From the NCBI RefSeq assembly GCF_000971175.1, contig NZ_BBLY01000009.1, positions 1 to 64,000 of the forward strand: a stretch of 64,000 bases of DNA, read 5' to 3'. Position numbers and translations under genes: made by a program. The DNA is from Demequina pelophila. Its GTDB lineage: Bacteria > Actinomycetota > Actinomycetes > Actinomycetales > Demequinaceae. Numbering within the stretch: the first letter of the stretch is position 1; each line of letters opens with the position of its first letter. Positions 22,729-30,347 of this stretch are shown here, one piece after another. The notes under the pieces are model-generated. The model was not told the DNA's origin. It made no database searches and saw only the letters and a list, made by a program, of their open reading frames with translations.

Positions 22729-23393
22729 GGAAGCGTCACCTCTCTCGGCGCGCTGGCGCCCTCGAATCCGTCGGCCGCGTAGCGGACCACCAGCGTGGCT
22801 GTCTCGCCGGAGTGTCCCTCGACCCGCACCTCGAGGTCGGCGGCGCAGCTCGACGAGGTCGCTGAGCGTTCGGCGGGGCCGGTGGCGGTCTGCAGGGTGC
22901 CGGCAACGGCCACCTCGAGAGTGCACTCGCCGTCCTCGGCCACCACGGCCTCGACCAACGCGGAAGCGCTCAGGAAGCCCGCGTCCACGCCCCAGCCGGT
23001 GAGCTGCACCACGACCTCGGCCACGTCCTCGCCGCCCGTGGGCGTCGGGGTGTGCTGCGGAAGGTCCACGGCGACGCCATCGTCCGGGTCGTTCGAGATG
23101 GTCGCGGTGGGCGCGGGCTCGGGGATCGCGGGTGCCGTGGAGGTGGGCTCCGCGGTCGCCGATGCGCCCGGAGACGGGCTCGCACTCACCTCCGGGGCAA
23201 TACTTGGCGCCTGGGTGGTCGGCGCATCGGTCCCCGCGGTCGCGGTGACGCGCGGCACCGAGGCCACGGGCGACGCGCTCGCGCCCACCTCCCGACCGGC
23301 GCTGGTGCACCCGGCGAGCACGACCAGCGCGCTCACGGCCGCGCACGCCCCAGCGACTCTCGACACCGCTATTCTCCGACTCACGTGGCCCAT
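22725..23393 (-). CDS. Putative lipoprotein, Ser/Thr/Pro-rich
   Basis: A 222-residue protein with a lipoprotein signal (ALVVLAGC, lipidated Cys about residue 29). A long Thr/Ser/Ala/Pro linker (about 30-105) crosses the wall. A compact beta-type domain rich in Val follows (VAEVVVQLTGWGVDAG ... TLVVRYAADGFEG), with two Cys that may pair. It is translationally coupled to the following LGFP-repeat protein. This suggests a joint role at the cell surface. No family is recognised. Confidence 0.65.
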   Translation of the reverse strand: MGHVSRRIAVSRVAGACAAVSALVVLAGCTSAGREVGASASPVASVPRVTATAGTDAPTTQAPSIAPEVSASPSPGASATAEPTSTAPAIPEPAPTATISNDPDDGVAVDLPQHTPTPTGGEDVAEVVVQLTGWGVDAGFLSASALVEAVVAEDGECTLEVAVAGTLQTATGPAERSATSSSCAADLEVRVEGHSGETATLVVRYAADGFEGASAPREVTLP

Positions 23394-23445
23394 GGTGTCG
23401 GAAAGCCCGGCGACTATGGCCGCGCCACGCGGATTGTGACGCGGC

Positions 23446-24273
23446 TCACTGCTGCTTGCTGCCGAACACCCGCCGGTAGAGGTTCCGGCGCACCACGGTG
23501 GGCACCAGTCGGTAGCCTCCCCGCACCACGATGTTGCGCGCGTATTCGGCGCGCGTGGTGAAGCCGATGCTGCGGAAGGCCCGTTGCACAGCGACCTCCG
23601 AGCGAAGCATCTCGAGGCCGCCGCGGCGCTCGTACGCGCCGGCGTCGACGCGGTAGCCCAGGAGCGGCTCGGCGACGTTGTCCACGCGCGCGCCGCCGTG
23701 GATCATCCGGGCCCACAGCCAGTAGTCCTCCATGCGCCCCAGCGGCTGGAAGCCTCCCGCGGACCGCACCGCCGAGCGCCGGAACACCACCGTCGGGTGG
23801 TTGAACGGCGAGTGGAAGCGCGCGAATGGGGCAATGGCAGCGCCCGTGGGAGGGATGCGCGAACGGACCACGTGCGTGAGGTCGCCGTGGAACTCGACCA
23901 GGCCGGAGCCGATCAGGTCGAGGCCCTCGTCCATGCGGGCCACCTGCCGCGCGAAGCGTGGGGGCAGGGACAGGTCGTCGGCGTCCATGCGGGCCACGAC
24001 ATCGTGCGCGACCGCGTCGAGCCCGCGCTCGAGCGCGGTCGCCAGGCCCATATTCGCCTCGAGGTTCACCCGGTTCACCGGCACCGGCGAGGCCGCCGCG
24101 AGAGACGCGAGCGCGTCCTCGAGATCGTGCGAGACCGGGCCGTCGCGCACGATGACCACCTCGGCGGGCTGCCGTGTCTGCTCGTCCACACTCGAGCGGA
24201 ACGCGGACGTGACGTGTTCGGGGACGTCGCCGCCGTAGACCGGCAGGAGCAGGGAGAAGGGTGCGTCAGCCAT
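23446..24273 (-). CDS. Family 2 glycosyltransferase
   Basis: A 275-residue soluble GT2 enzyme with LLLPVYGGD at the start. It continues with VIVRDGPVS, ANMGLATALERGLDA, the donor-site ARMDADDLSLPPRF (DAD) and an acceptor-side GGFQPLGRMEDYWLWARM. ATG at 24273 is used rather than 24306 because the extra N-terminus overlaps the upstream gene and is not GT2-like. It overlaps the upstream GlfT1-like gene by eight bases. Sugar specificity is unknown. Confidence 0.83.
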   Translation of the reverse strand: MADAPFSLLLPVYGGDVPEHVTSAFRSSVDEQTRQPAEVVIVRDGPVSHDLEDALASLAAASPVPVNRVNLEANMGLATALERGLDAVAHDVVARMDADDLSLPPRFARQVARMDEGLDLIGSGLVEFHGDLTHVVRSRIPPTGAAIAPFARFHSPFNHPTVVFRRSAVRSAGGFQPLGRMEDYWLWARMIHGGARVDNVAEPLLGYRVDAGAYERRGGLEMLRSEVAVQRAFRSIGFTTRAEYARNIVVRGGYRLVPTVVRRNLYRRVFGSKQQ

Positions 24274-25210
24274 CGGCGCCCCCGTCGATTCCGCGCACCG
24301 CGTCACCCAACCCGGCGAGCACCAGGGAGTTGGGGCGGGGGTCGGTGGTCCAGCCCTCGCGCCACCCCTCGACGAAGGCCGCGCGGAGCACGTCGCGCTG
24401 AGCCGACTTCGCGAACGTCCGCGCCCAACGCATCACCGACGACCCGCCGTACATGACCTTCTCGCCCGCCACGAGGGACCGCGACCGGCGCAGCATCCAC
24501 ACCTTGTTGCGCACCTCGAAACGGAACCGCGCACCGGGGTCCACGTCGGTGGCGCCCAGTTTGGCGGTCTTGTGCACCACCACGGAGGCGGGCACGAAGA
24601 TGCCGAGCCGCTCGCGCAGCACCCGGGTGGAGAACTCGAAGTCGTCGTTCCAGATGAAGTAGTCGGCGAGCGGCAGCCCTGCCTCGCGCACCGCATCGGC
24701 CGCGACCAGCATCGACACGAACGACGAGGAACGGACGCTGATCGCCCCCACGGCCGCGGCGGCGGCCGCGCGTTCGGGCGCGTCGAACGCGCGGGCACGC
24801 GGCGTGTTCATCGGGTGGTCCGAGCCGTCGTGCCACACGACGCGGGAGCCCGCGACCGCGGCCCCGGAGGCCGATGCGGCGTCGACGAGCTCCGCGAGCG
24901 CCGTGGGCGTGGGGATGGTGTCGTCGTCCATAAGCCACACCCAGTCGGGCCTATGCGCGGCGACTGCGCGGTGCAGGCCCACGGCGAAGCCGCCGGCCCC
25001 GCCGGTGTTGCGCGCGAGCGCCACGACGTCGGCACCGGGGGCAGCGACCCGCGCCGCGTCCGCAGAGCCATCCGTGGACGCGTTGTCCACCACCACGACC
25101 GCGTCGGGCAGGCGCGTCTGGGCCGCGAGCGCCTCGAGCGCCTCGACCAGCAGGTCGCGGCGGTTGTACGACACGACCACGGCGACGACGCGCTCGCGGG
25201 TGGATGACAT
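24266..25210 (-). CDS. GlfT1-like galactofuranosyltransferase (GT2)
   Basis: A 314-residue GT2 enzyme with VSYNRRDLL, VDNASTDGS, ARNTGGAGGFAVGL, the metal site WLMDDDTIPTPTA, and YFIWNDDFEFSTRVL carrying the catalytic acid. VVVHKTAKL follows. The GG.GGF and DDD/NDDFEF pattern is that of galactofuranosyltransferases such as GlfT1, which adds the first galactofuranoses to the lipid-linked primer. Together with glf and glfT2 it completes a galactan pathway, though another beta-Gal/rhamnosyl role is possible. It is the upstream gene of the locus as seen here. Confidence 0.72.
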   Translation of the reverse strand: MSSTRERVVAVVVSYNRRDLLVEALEALAAQTRLPDAVVVVDNASTDGSADAARVAAPGADVVALARNTGGAGGFAVGLHRAVAAHRPDWVWLMDDDTIPTPTALAELVDAASASGAAVAGSRVVWHDGSDHPMNTPRARAFDAPERAAAAAAVGAISVRSSSFVSMLVAADAVREAGLPLADYFIWNDDFEFSTRVLRERLGIFVPASVVVHKTAKLGATDVDPGARFRFEVRNKVWMLRRSRSLVAGEKVMYGGSSVMRWARTFAKSAQRDVLRAAFVEGWREGWTTDPRPNSLVLAGLGDAVRGIDGGADG

Positions 25211-25260
25211 GGCGCCAGTCTCTCAGGTCGAAGCGGCCGGAAGAATTCGTTCCGTCCCGG

Positions 25261-26355
25261 TCAGCGCGCGGCGAACGGTGCGTCCGCGAGCGCGGCGAGG
25301 AATGCGTCGTTCTCCGCGGGTGCGCCGATGGTGACGCGCACGCCCTCGCCTGCGAACGGGCGCACCAGGATGGCCGGGCTGAGCCCGCCCAGGTGCGTCG
25401 CGAGGGGGATGGCGTCCTCGCCCAGGGCGAGCCACACGAAGTTGCCCTGCGCCTCGGGGAGCGTCCACCCGGCGGCGCGGAGCGCATCGGTCACGCGGGC
25501 CCGCTCGGCGACGACGTCCGCGGCCCGGGCCGCCACCTCCTCGGCGGCGTCGAGCGCGGCGACGGCGGCGGCCTGCGCGGGGCTCGAGACGGAGAACGGG
25601 GTGACGCACGCGCGAATGGGCGCGATGAGCGCGGGGACGCCCACCGCGTAGCCCACGCGCAGGCCCGCGAGGCCCCAGGCCTTGGAGAAGGTCCGCAGGA
25701 CCACCAGGTTGGGGTGGCGGTCCAGCAGCGCGAGGCCATCCGGGGCGTCGTCGGCGCGCACGTACTCGAGGTACGCCTCGTCGAGGACCACCAGGACCCG
25801 GCGCGGCACGGCGGCGAGGAAGGCCTCGAGCTCGCCGGTGCGCAGGGTGGGACCCGTGGGGTTGTTGGGAGAGCAGACCATCACCACCCGGGTGCGGTCC
25901 GTGACCGCGGCGGCCATGGCGGGCAGGTCGTGGCGGGCCTCGGCGTCGAGGGGGACCGTGACGGGCTCCGCGCCGGCGATGCGCGTGAGGATCGGGTAGG
26001 CCTCGAAGCTGCGCCACGCGAACAGCACCTGGTCGCCCGGGCCCGCGTACGCCTGGAGAAGGTGCGCGAGCACGGCGACCGAGCCGGCCGCGACCGCGAT
26101 GTGCTCCGCGGGGCGGCCCACGTGCGCGGCGATCCTCCCGGTGAGCGCGGTCATGGCCATGTCGGGGTAGCGGTTGACGCCCTCGGCCTGGGCCCGCGCG
26201 GCAGCCGTCACGGCCGGCACCGGCGCCAGCGCCGACTCGTTCGAGGACAGCTTGATGGGCGGGACGTCCGCGTCCCCGCGGGCTCCGGGGACGTAGGCGG
26301 GAAGCGCCGCGACCGAGGCGCGGGGCGTGGGCAGGGCGTCGTGCTCCGGGGTCAT
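25261..26355 (-). CDS. HisC-type aminotransferase (histidinol-phosphate/aromatic)
   Basis: A 364-residue fold-type I PLP enzyme. It has KLSSNESALAP, VAAGSVAVLAHLLQAY, SPNNPTG, DEAYLEY and the Schiff-base Lys in TFSKAWGLAGLRVGYA. The C-terminal Arg of VRPFAGEGVRVTIG would bind the substrate carboxylate or phosphate. These traits fit both HisC and the actinobacterial aromatic aminotransferase Pat. With no other his genes beside it, Pat-like use in phenylalanine/tyrosine synthesis is the better guess. It is divergent from the small membrane protein with only 33 bases between starts. Confidence 0.85.
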   Translation of the reverse strand: MTPEHDALPTPRASVAALPAYVPGARGDADVPPIKLSSNESALAPVPAVTAAARAQAEGVNRYPDMAMTALTGRIAAHVGRPAEHIAVAAGSVAVLAHLLQAYAGPGDQVLFAWRSFEAYPILTRIAGAEPVTVPLDAEARHDLPAMAAAVTDRTRVVMVCSPNNPTGPTLRTGELEAFLAAVPRRVLVVLDEAYLEYVRADDAPDGLALLDRHPNLVVLRTFSKAWGLAGLRVGYAVGVPALIAPIRACVTPFSVSSPAQAAAVAALDAAEEVAARAADVVAERARVTDALRAAGWTLPEAQGNFVWLALGEDAIPLATHLGGLSPAILVRPFAGEGVRVTIGAPAENDAFLAALADAPFAAR

Positions 26356-26388
26356 GGGGGCAAGGATGGCATGTGGAATGCTTCAGCC

Positions 26389-26778
26389 ATGCGTTTCGTG
26401 ATCGTCTCCGCCATCACCGCCGTGGCCGTCTGGCTCGTCACCCTCCTGCCCCTCGACGTGGTCGTCGACGGCGGGGAGACCGGGACCTGGGCTCGCCTGG
26501 GCGTGTACCTGCTCATCGGCGCGGTGATCGCGCTGGCCAACATGATCGTCAAGCCCATCGTCGACGTGCTCACCCTGCCGGTGAAGATCCTCACGCTGGG
26601 ACTGTTCTCCCTGGTGGTGAGCTGGTTCATGCTGTGGTTCGCCGCATGGCTCACCACGCTGGTGCCGTGGGCCGAGCTGTCGATCGGCGGCTTCTGGCCC
26701 ACCCTGGGCGCCGCGCTGCTCATCTCGATCATCACCGCGGTGCTCAGCGCCGTGGTGCCGGGGGCGCGCAAGCGCTGA
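26389..26778 (+). CDS. Small four-helix membrane protein (phage holin family 4-like)
   Basis: A 129-residue protein with four hydrophobic segments and the family stretch ANMIVKPIVDVLTLPVKILTLGLFSLV. This places it in the bacterial group often labelled phage holin family 4 (mycobacterial 4TMS). These are ordinary chromosomal membrane proteins of unknown role, not lysis holins. ATG at 26389 starts the conserved MRFVIV; an in-frame ATG at 26371 is possible. The end lies just before a 9-bp tandem repeat. Confidence 0.8.
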   Translation: MRFVIVSAITAVAVWLVTLLPLDVVVDGGETGTWARLGVYLLIGAVIALANMIVKPIVDVLTLPVKILTLGLFSLVVSWFMLWFAAWLTTLVPWAELSIGGFWPTLGAALLISIITAVLSAVVPGARKR

Positions 26779-26781
26779 GTT

Positions 26782-26840
26782 CGGGGCGCTCGGGGCGCTC
26801 GGGGCGCTCGGGGCGCTCGGGGCGCTCGGGGCGCTCGGGG
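26782..26840. repeat. 9-bp tandem repeat, six copies plus partial
   Basis: The unit CGGGGCGCT is repeated six times without error from 26782 to 26835, followed by CGGGG. It lies directly after the stop of the small membrane protein, in the gap before a convergent gene. Perfect copies suggest recent slippage. Confidence 0.9.
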
Positions 26841-26843
26841 CAG

Positions 26844-26900
26844 GCGACACGATTCGCTCCCTGAGACGCATCCGCGGCTCGAAAGCGACACAATCCGCTC
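26844..26900 (+). repeat. 57-bp intergenic repeat with paired GCGACACRATTCGCTC motif, copy 1
   Basis: Two 16-base motifs, GCGACACGATTCGCTC (26844-26859) and GCGACACAATCCGCTC (26885-26900), start 41 bases apart. The whole 57-bp block matches the reverse complement of 63540-63596 at 44 of 57 positions by hand alignment. Both copies lie in gaps between convergent genes. Confidence 0.8.
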
Positions 26901-26917
26901 TTCTCGGGTCGGCCGGT

Positions 26918-28441
26918 TCAGGAAGCCGGGCGATACGCGGTGAGCGTGGCGGGGCCGGGTTCCAGGAACGGGCTCGCGCCCTGGCGCCAGGCGGTGGACG
27001 ATGCGGTGAGCCCCTCGTCCACGAGCGCGGCCGTCTGGGCGTAGCCCTCGAGGGCGTGCGCCTGGCCCGGGGTGGTCGACCGGTCCGGGGCGTCCGCGCG
27101 GGTCGAGGCACGGCGGTCGTGGACCACGGTGGTGCGATTCGCGGCGGCGGGGTTCGTGCGGCCGTCGAGCCCGGGGACCAGGTCGCGCGAGTTCTCGAGA
27201 TGGAGCGTCTGGACCGCGGCCGGGACGGCGATCCGGCCCGTGGGCGAGCCCGCGGTCACCACGTGGGTGACGGTGAACCGCGGCGCCGCGAGGGCGTCGC
27301 CGGTGCCCGGGCGCGGCGGCCCAAGTGCCGCGACGGCGCCGGGCCCCGCGTGGGCTCCCGCGGCCGGCGCGCCGCCGAGCCACCCTCGCGTCGTCGCCCC
27401 GACGGTCGCCGCGAGCAGCGTCGCGATGATGCCGCCCTGGCTGTGGCCGGCGAGCATCACGGGCTCGGTCCGCCCGATGCCGTGCGCCTCCATCGCCTCC
27501 ACGACGAGCCTCGACATGTCCGACGGGTCGCCGGTCACGGCGCGCGCGTTGGCCTCCATGTCCGCGGGGTTGACGTCCCTGACGCCCCAGTCCTGGGTGC
27601 CCGGGATGTAGACGATGTGCCGCCGTCCGGACGCGTCCTCCCGGGTCTCGATCGCCACCGCCGCGCCGCCGAGCGCCTCGACCGCGTCGAGCCGGGCCAT
27701 CACCGAGGACAGCGAGTTCGCTGACTGTCCCAGAGCGGGTGCGGCGGCGGCCGCCGAGCCCGCCCGCGCGGCGGCTGTGAGCTCCGCCTCCAGGTCCACG
27801 ATGGTCTCCAGCTCGCCGGACTCGGGCTCCAGGAGCCCCTCGGCGCGGGCGAGCGCCTCCGCGAGGGACCGTGCCGACTCGTCGTAGTCGTCGAGCCGGG
27901 CCATCGCGGCCGACGTGTTGGGCTCGTTGACCAGGCCCGTGATGGCGGGCATCGCGGACCGAGGCAGCAAGGCGTCGGCGACCCCGGGGACGCGGGCCGG
28001 CACCGCCATCCCCACCGGCGTGGTCCAGACCAGCACTCCCGCCCACGCCCGCCGCGCCCAATCCGCGATTCCCGGCAGGTCCGTGAGGACGCCGCGCGCC
28101 CCTCCCACCTCGCGCACCCGGGCGAGGACCCTCGCCTCGGCGTCCAGGTACGCGGCGCAGGCCGCTGCGGCGCGTGCCGCGAGGTCGTCGAGCCGGCCGG
28201 ACTCAGCGGCCGAGGCGGCGGCGGCCTCCCCCAGCCCGACGGCGCGGGCCGCGGGCCCATCGTGCATGCCCGTCGCCACCCCCGAGCCGGCCAGTCGCGC
28301 CGCGACCGCCAGCGCCCGCGCCGCCGCGTCGAGCATGCGGGCCGCGTCGCGCATGGCGACCGTCGCGGACTCGAGCTCGTCGACCGCCACCTCGACGCCG
28401 CCGACACCGCCGTACGTCCAGGCCTCGGCCGCCTCAGCCAC
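26918..28441 (-). CDS. Alpha/beta hydrolase with N-terminal WXG/LXG-like helical region
   Basis: A 507-residue protein. The first ~270 residues are Ala-rich and helical with no signal peptide, like the N-termini of type VII-associated proteins. The C-terminal half is an alpha/beta hydrolase with the nucleophile motif MLAGHSQGG. A later Asp (ENSRDLVPGLDG) and His (GQAHALEGY) suit a catalytic triad. GTG at 28441 follows GGGGAG and overlaps the small WXG100-like gene by eight bases. The longer open frame to 28945 runs through the minisatellite and is rejected. It may be a lipase/esterase effector partnered with the upstream small protein. Confidence 0.65.
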   Translation of the reverse strand: MAEAAEAWTYGGVGGVEVAVDELESATVAMRDAARMLDAAARALAVAARLAGSGVATGMHDGPAARAVGLGEAAAASAAESGRLDDLAARAAAACAAYLDAEARVLARVREVGGARGVLTDLPGIADWARRAWAGVLVWTTPVGMAVPARVPGVADALLPRSAMPAITGLVNEPNTSAAMARLDDYDESARSLAEALARAEGLLEPESGELETIVDLEAELTAAARAGSAAAAAPALGQSANSLSSVMARLDAVEALGGAAVAIETREDASGRRHIVYIPGTQDWGVRDVNPADMEANARAVTGDPSDMSRLVVEAMEAHGIGRTEPVMLAGHSQGGIIATLLAATVGATTRGWLGGAPAAGAHAGPGAVAALGPPRPGTGDALAAPRFTVTHVVTAGSPTGRIAVPAAVQTLHLENSRDLVPGLDGRTNPAAANRTTVVHDRRASTRADAPDRSTTPGQAHALEGYAQTAALVDEGLTASSTAWRQGASPFLEPGPATLTAYRPAS

Positions 28442-28634
28442 CCGACGCTCCCCAGCCGGCCAGATCCCGGACGCGCTCCCGCAGCATCGCGGCCGCGCGA
28501 GCCCGGTCCTCGAGGGACCGGCGGTAGCCGTCCGCGGCCGGGCCGCGGTAGTCCACCCGGGCCGCGCTCGCCAGCACCGCGAGAGCGTCGGAGATCTCCC
28601 TCTCCGCCGCGGCGATGAGCTGGTCCACCTCCAC
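28434..28634 (-). CDS. Small WXG100-like protein
   Basis: A 66-residue helical protein (EVDQLIAAAEREISDALAV ... RGPAADGYRRSLEDRA). The central VDYRGPAADGYR resembles the turn of WXG100/EsxA-like proteins, with Tyr in place of the usual Trp. The start is GTG at 28634 or 28628; neither has an ideal ribosome site. It ends eight bases inside the hydrolase gene. It is probably the partner or chaperone of that hydrolase. Confidence 0.6.
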   Translation of the reverse strand: MEVDQLIAAAEREISDALAVLASAARVDYRGPAADGYRRSLEDRARAAAMLRERVRDLAGWGASGG

Positions 28635-28730
28635 CCCGTCGACGGTAGGAGCGCACCGACACCCGAGCCCCGGCGCGGCCCGGGCCTGGGGATCGGGTGC
28701 TGCGCGGCGGCCTGGGAGCATCGGCGGAGC

Positions 28731-28850
28731 CGGGCAGGGCCGGGCAGGGCCGGGCAGGGCCGGGCACGGCCGAGCAGGGCCGGGCACGGCCGAGCAGGGC
28801 CGGGCGGGGCCGAGCAGGGCCGGGCACGGCCGAGCAGGGCCGGGCGGCGC
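28731..28850. repeat. 10-bp minisatellite, twelve units, between divergent genes
   Basis: Twelve consecutive 10-base units follow the pattern CGGGCAGGGC, with variants CGGGCACGGC, CGAGCAGGGC, CGGGCGGGGC and CGGGCGGCGC. CGGGCACGGC and CGAGCAGGGC alternate, giving a 20-base higher-order period. The array lies 58 bases before purB and 97 bases before the small WXG100-like gene, so it occupies both upstream regions. Confidence 0.93.
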
Positions 28851-28907
28851 CCGGCGGGTCCCCACCCGGCCCCCGTCCGCGCATCGTCCCCATGGAAGAA
28901 TGTCCGC

Positions 28908-30314
28908 GTGACCTGGAACTCCCTTGCCGACCTCCAGCCCCCCATCGCCCTCGGGCCGCTCGACGGCCGCTATCGCGGCGCCGTCGCGGGGCTGGTCGAC
29001 CACCTGTCCGAGCCGGCGCTCAACCGCATGCGCCTCCACGTCGAGGTCGAGTGGTTCATCCACCTGTGCGCGACGGCCGCGGTGCCGGGTGCGCGCGAGC
29101 TCACCGACGAGGAGACGGCGCTGTTGCGCGGCATCCCCGCCGGGTTCGACGCGGAGACCATCCGCGAGCACGCCGAGTTCGAGAAGGTGACGGTCCACGA
29201 CGTCAAGGCCGTCGAGTACGTCATCAAGGCGCGCATCACGGGCACGAGCCTCGAGCCGCTGAGCGAGCTGGTGCACTTCGCGTGCACGTCCGAGGACATC
29301 AACAACCTCTCCTATGCGCTCATGGTCAAGGGCGCGGTCGAGGACGTGTGGGCGCCGGCCGCCGCCGCGCTCATCGAGGACGTGAAGTCTCTGGCACGCG
29401 CCGCGAAGGCGACGCCCATGCTGTCGCGCACGCACGGCCAGACCGCGACGCCGACCACGCTGGGCAAGGAGTTCGCGGTGCTCGCGCACCGGCTCGAGCG
29501 GCAGCTCTCGCGCGTCGGCCGCCAGGAGTTCCTGGGCAAGATCAACGGCGCGACGGGCACGTTCGGCGCGCACACCGCGGCGGTGCCGGGCACGGACTGG
29601 ATCGAGGTCTCGCGCACGTTCGTCGAGGGCCTCGGGCTCACGTGGAATCCGCTCACCACGCAGATCGAGTCCCACGACTGGCAGGCCGAGCTCTACGCGG
29701 ACGTGGCCCGCTACGGCCGGATCCTGCACAACCTCGCGACCGACGTGTGGACGTACGTGTCGCTCGGCTACTTCGCGCAGGCGACCACCAAGGGCTCGAT
29801 CGGCTCGTCCGCGATGCCGCACAAGATCAACCCCATCCGCTTCGAGAACGCCGAGGCGAACCTCGAGATCTCCGCCGCGCTGTTCGACACGCTCGGCGCG
29901 ACGCTCGTGACCTCGCGCCTCCAGCGCGACCTCACGGACTCGAGCTCGCAGCGCAACATCGGGGTCGCGTTCGGGCACTCGCTGCTCGCGATCGACAACG
30001 TCCGGCGAGGCCTGAAGACCCTCTCGGTGAACGATGCGGCGCTCGCCGCGGACCTGGACGCCTCCTGGGAGGTGCTCGCCGAGCCCATCCAGTCCGCGAT
30101 GCGTGCGGCCGCCGTCGCCGGCGTGCCCGGGATGGACAATCCGTACGAGCGTCTCAAGGACCTCACCCGCGGGCACGCGATCGACGCCGACGCGATCCGC
30201 GCCTTCGTGGGCGGGCTCGACCTGCCCGCGGATACGGCGGAGCGCCTCGCGGCGCTGACGCCGGGCGGGTACGTGGGCCTGGCCGAGTCGCTCGTGGACC
30301 GGTTCCTCCAGTAG
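28908..30314 (+). CDS. purB: Adenylosuccinate lyase
   Basis: A 468-residue enzyme of the fumarase/aspartase superfamily. It acts twice in purine synthesis, splitting fumarate from SAICAR and from adenylosuccinate. It has PLDGRYRG at the N-terminus, VHFACTSEDINNLSYA, SRTHGQTATPTTLG and the superfamily signature GSSAMPHKINPIRFEN. The catalytic His and Ser lie in the last two of these blocks. GTG at 28908 is preceded by GGAAGA and begins the conserved N-terminus. Length is normal. This is the classic long (~455-470 residue) E. coli-like form. Confidence 0.97.
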   Translation: MTWNSLADLQPPIALGPLDGRYRGAVAGLVDHLSEPALNRMRLHVEVEWFIHLCATAAVPGARELTDEETALLRGIPAGFDAETIREHAEFEKVTVHDVKAVEYVIKARITGTSLEPLSELVHFACTSEDINNLSYALMVKGAVEDVWAPAAAALIEDVKSLARAAKATPMLSRTHGQTATPTTLGKEFAVLAHRLERQLSRVGRQEFLGKINGATGTFGAHTAAVPGTDWIEVSRTFVEGLGLTWNPLTTQIESHDWQAELYADVARYGRILHNLATDVWTYVSLGYFAQATTKGSIGSSAMPHKINPIRFENAEANLEISAALFDTLGATLVTSRLQRDLTDSSSQRNIGVAFGHSLLAIDNVRRGLKTLSVNDAALAADLDASWEVLAEPIQSAMRAAAVAGVPGMDNPYERLKDLTRGHAIDADAIRAFVGGLDLPADTAERLAALTPGGYVGLAESLVDRFLQ

Positions 30315-30347
30315 GACGACCACCAGCTACCCCTGGGAGGCGGAGAC

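Noticed and set aside
26389-26778. Prophage holin indicating a prophage
   Set aside because: The family is a chromosomal 4-TM group; no other phage gene is near.
28731-28850. Possible CRISPR-like array
   Set aside because: Units are contiguous 10-mers with no unique spacers and no cas genes nearby.
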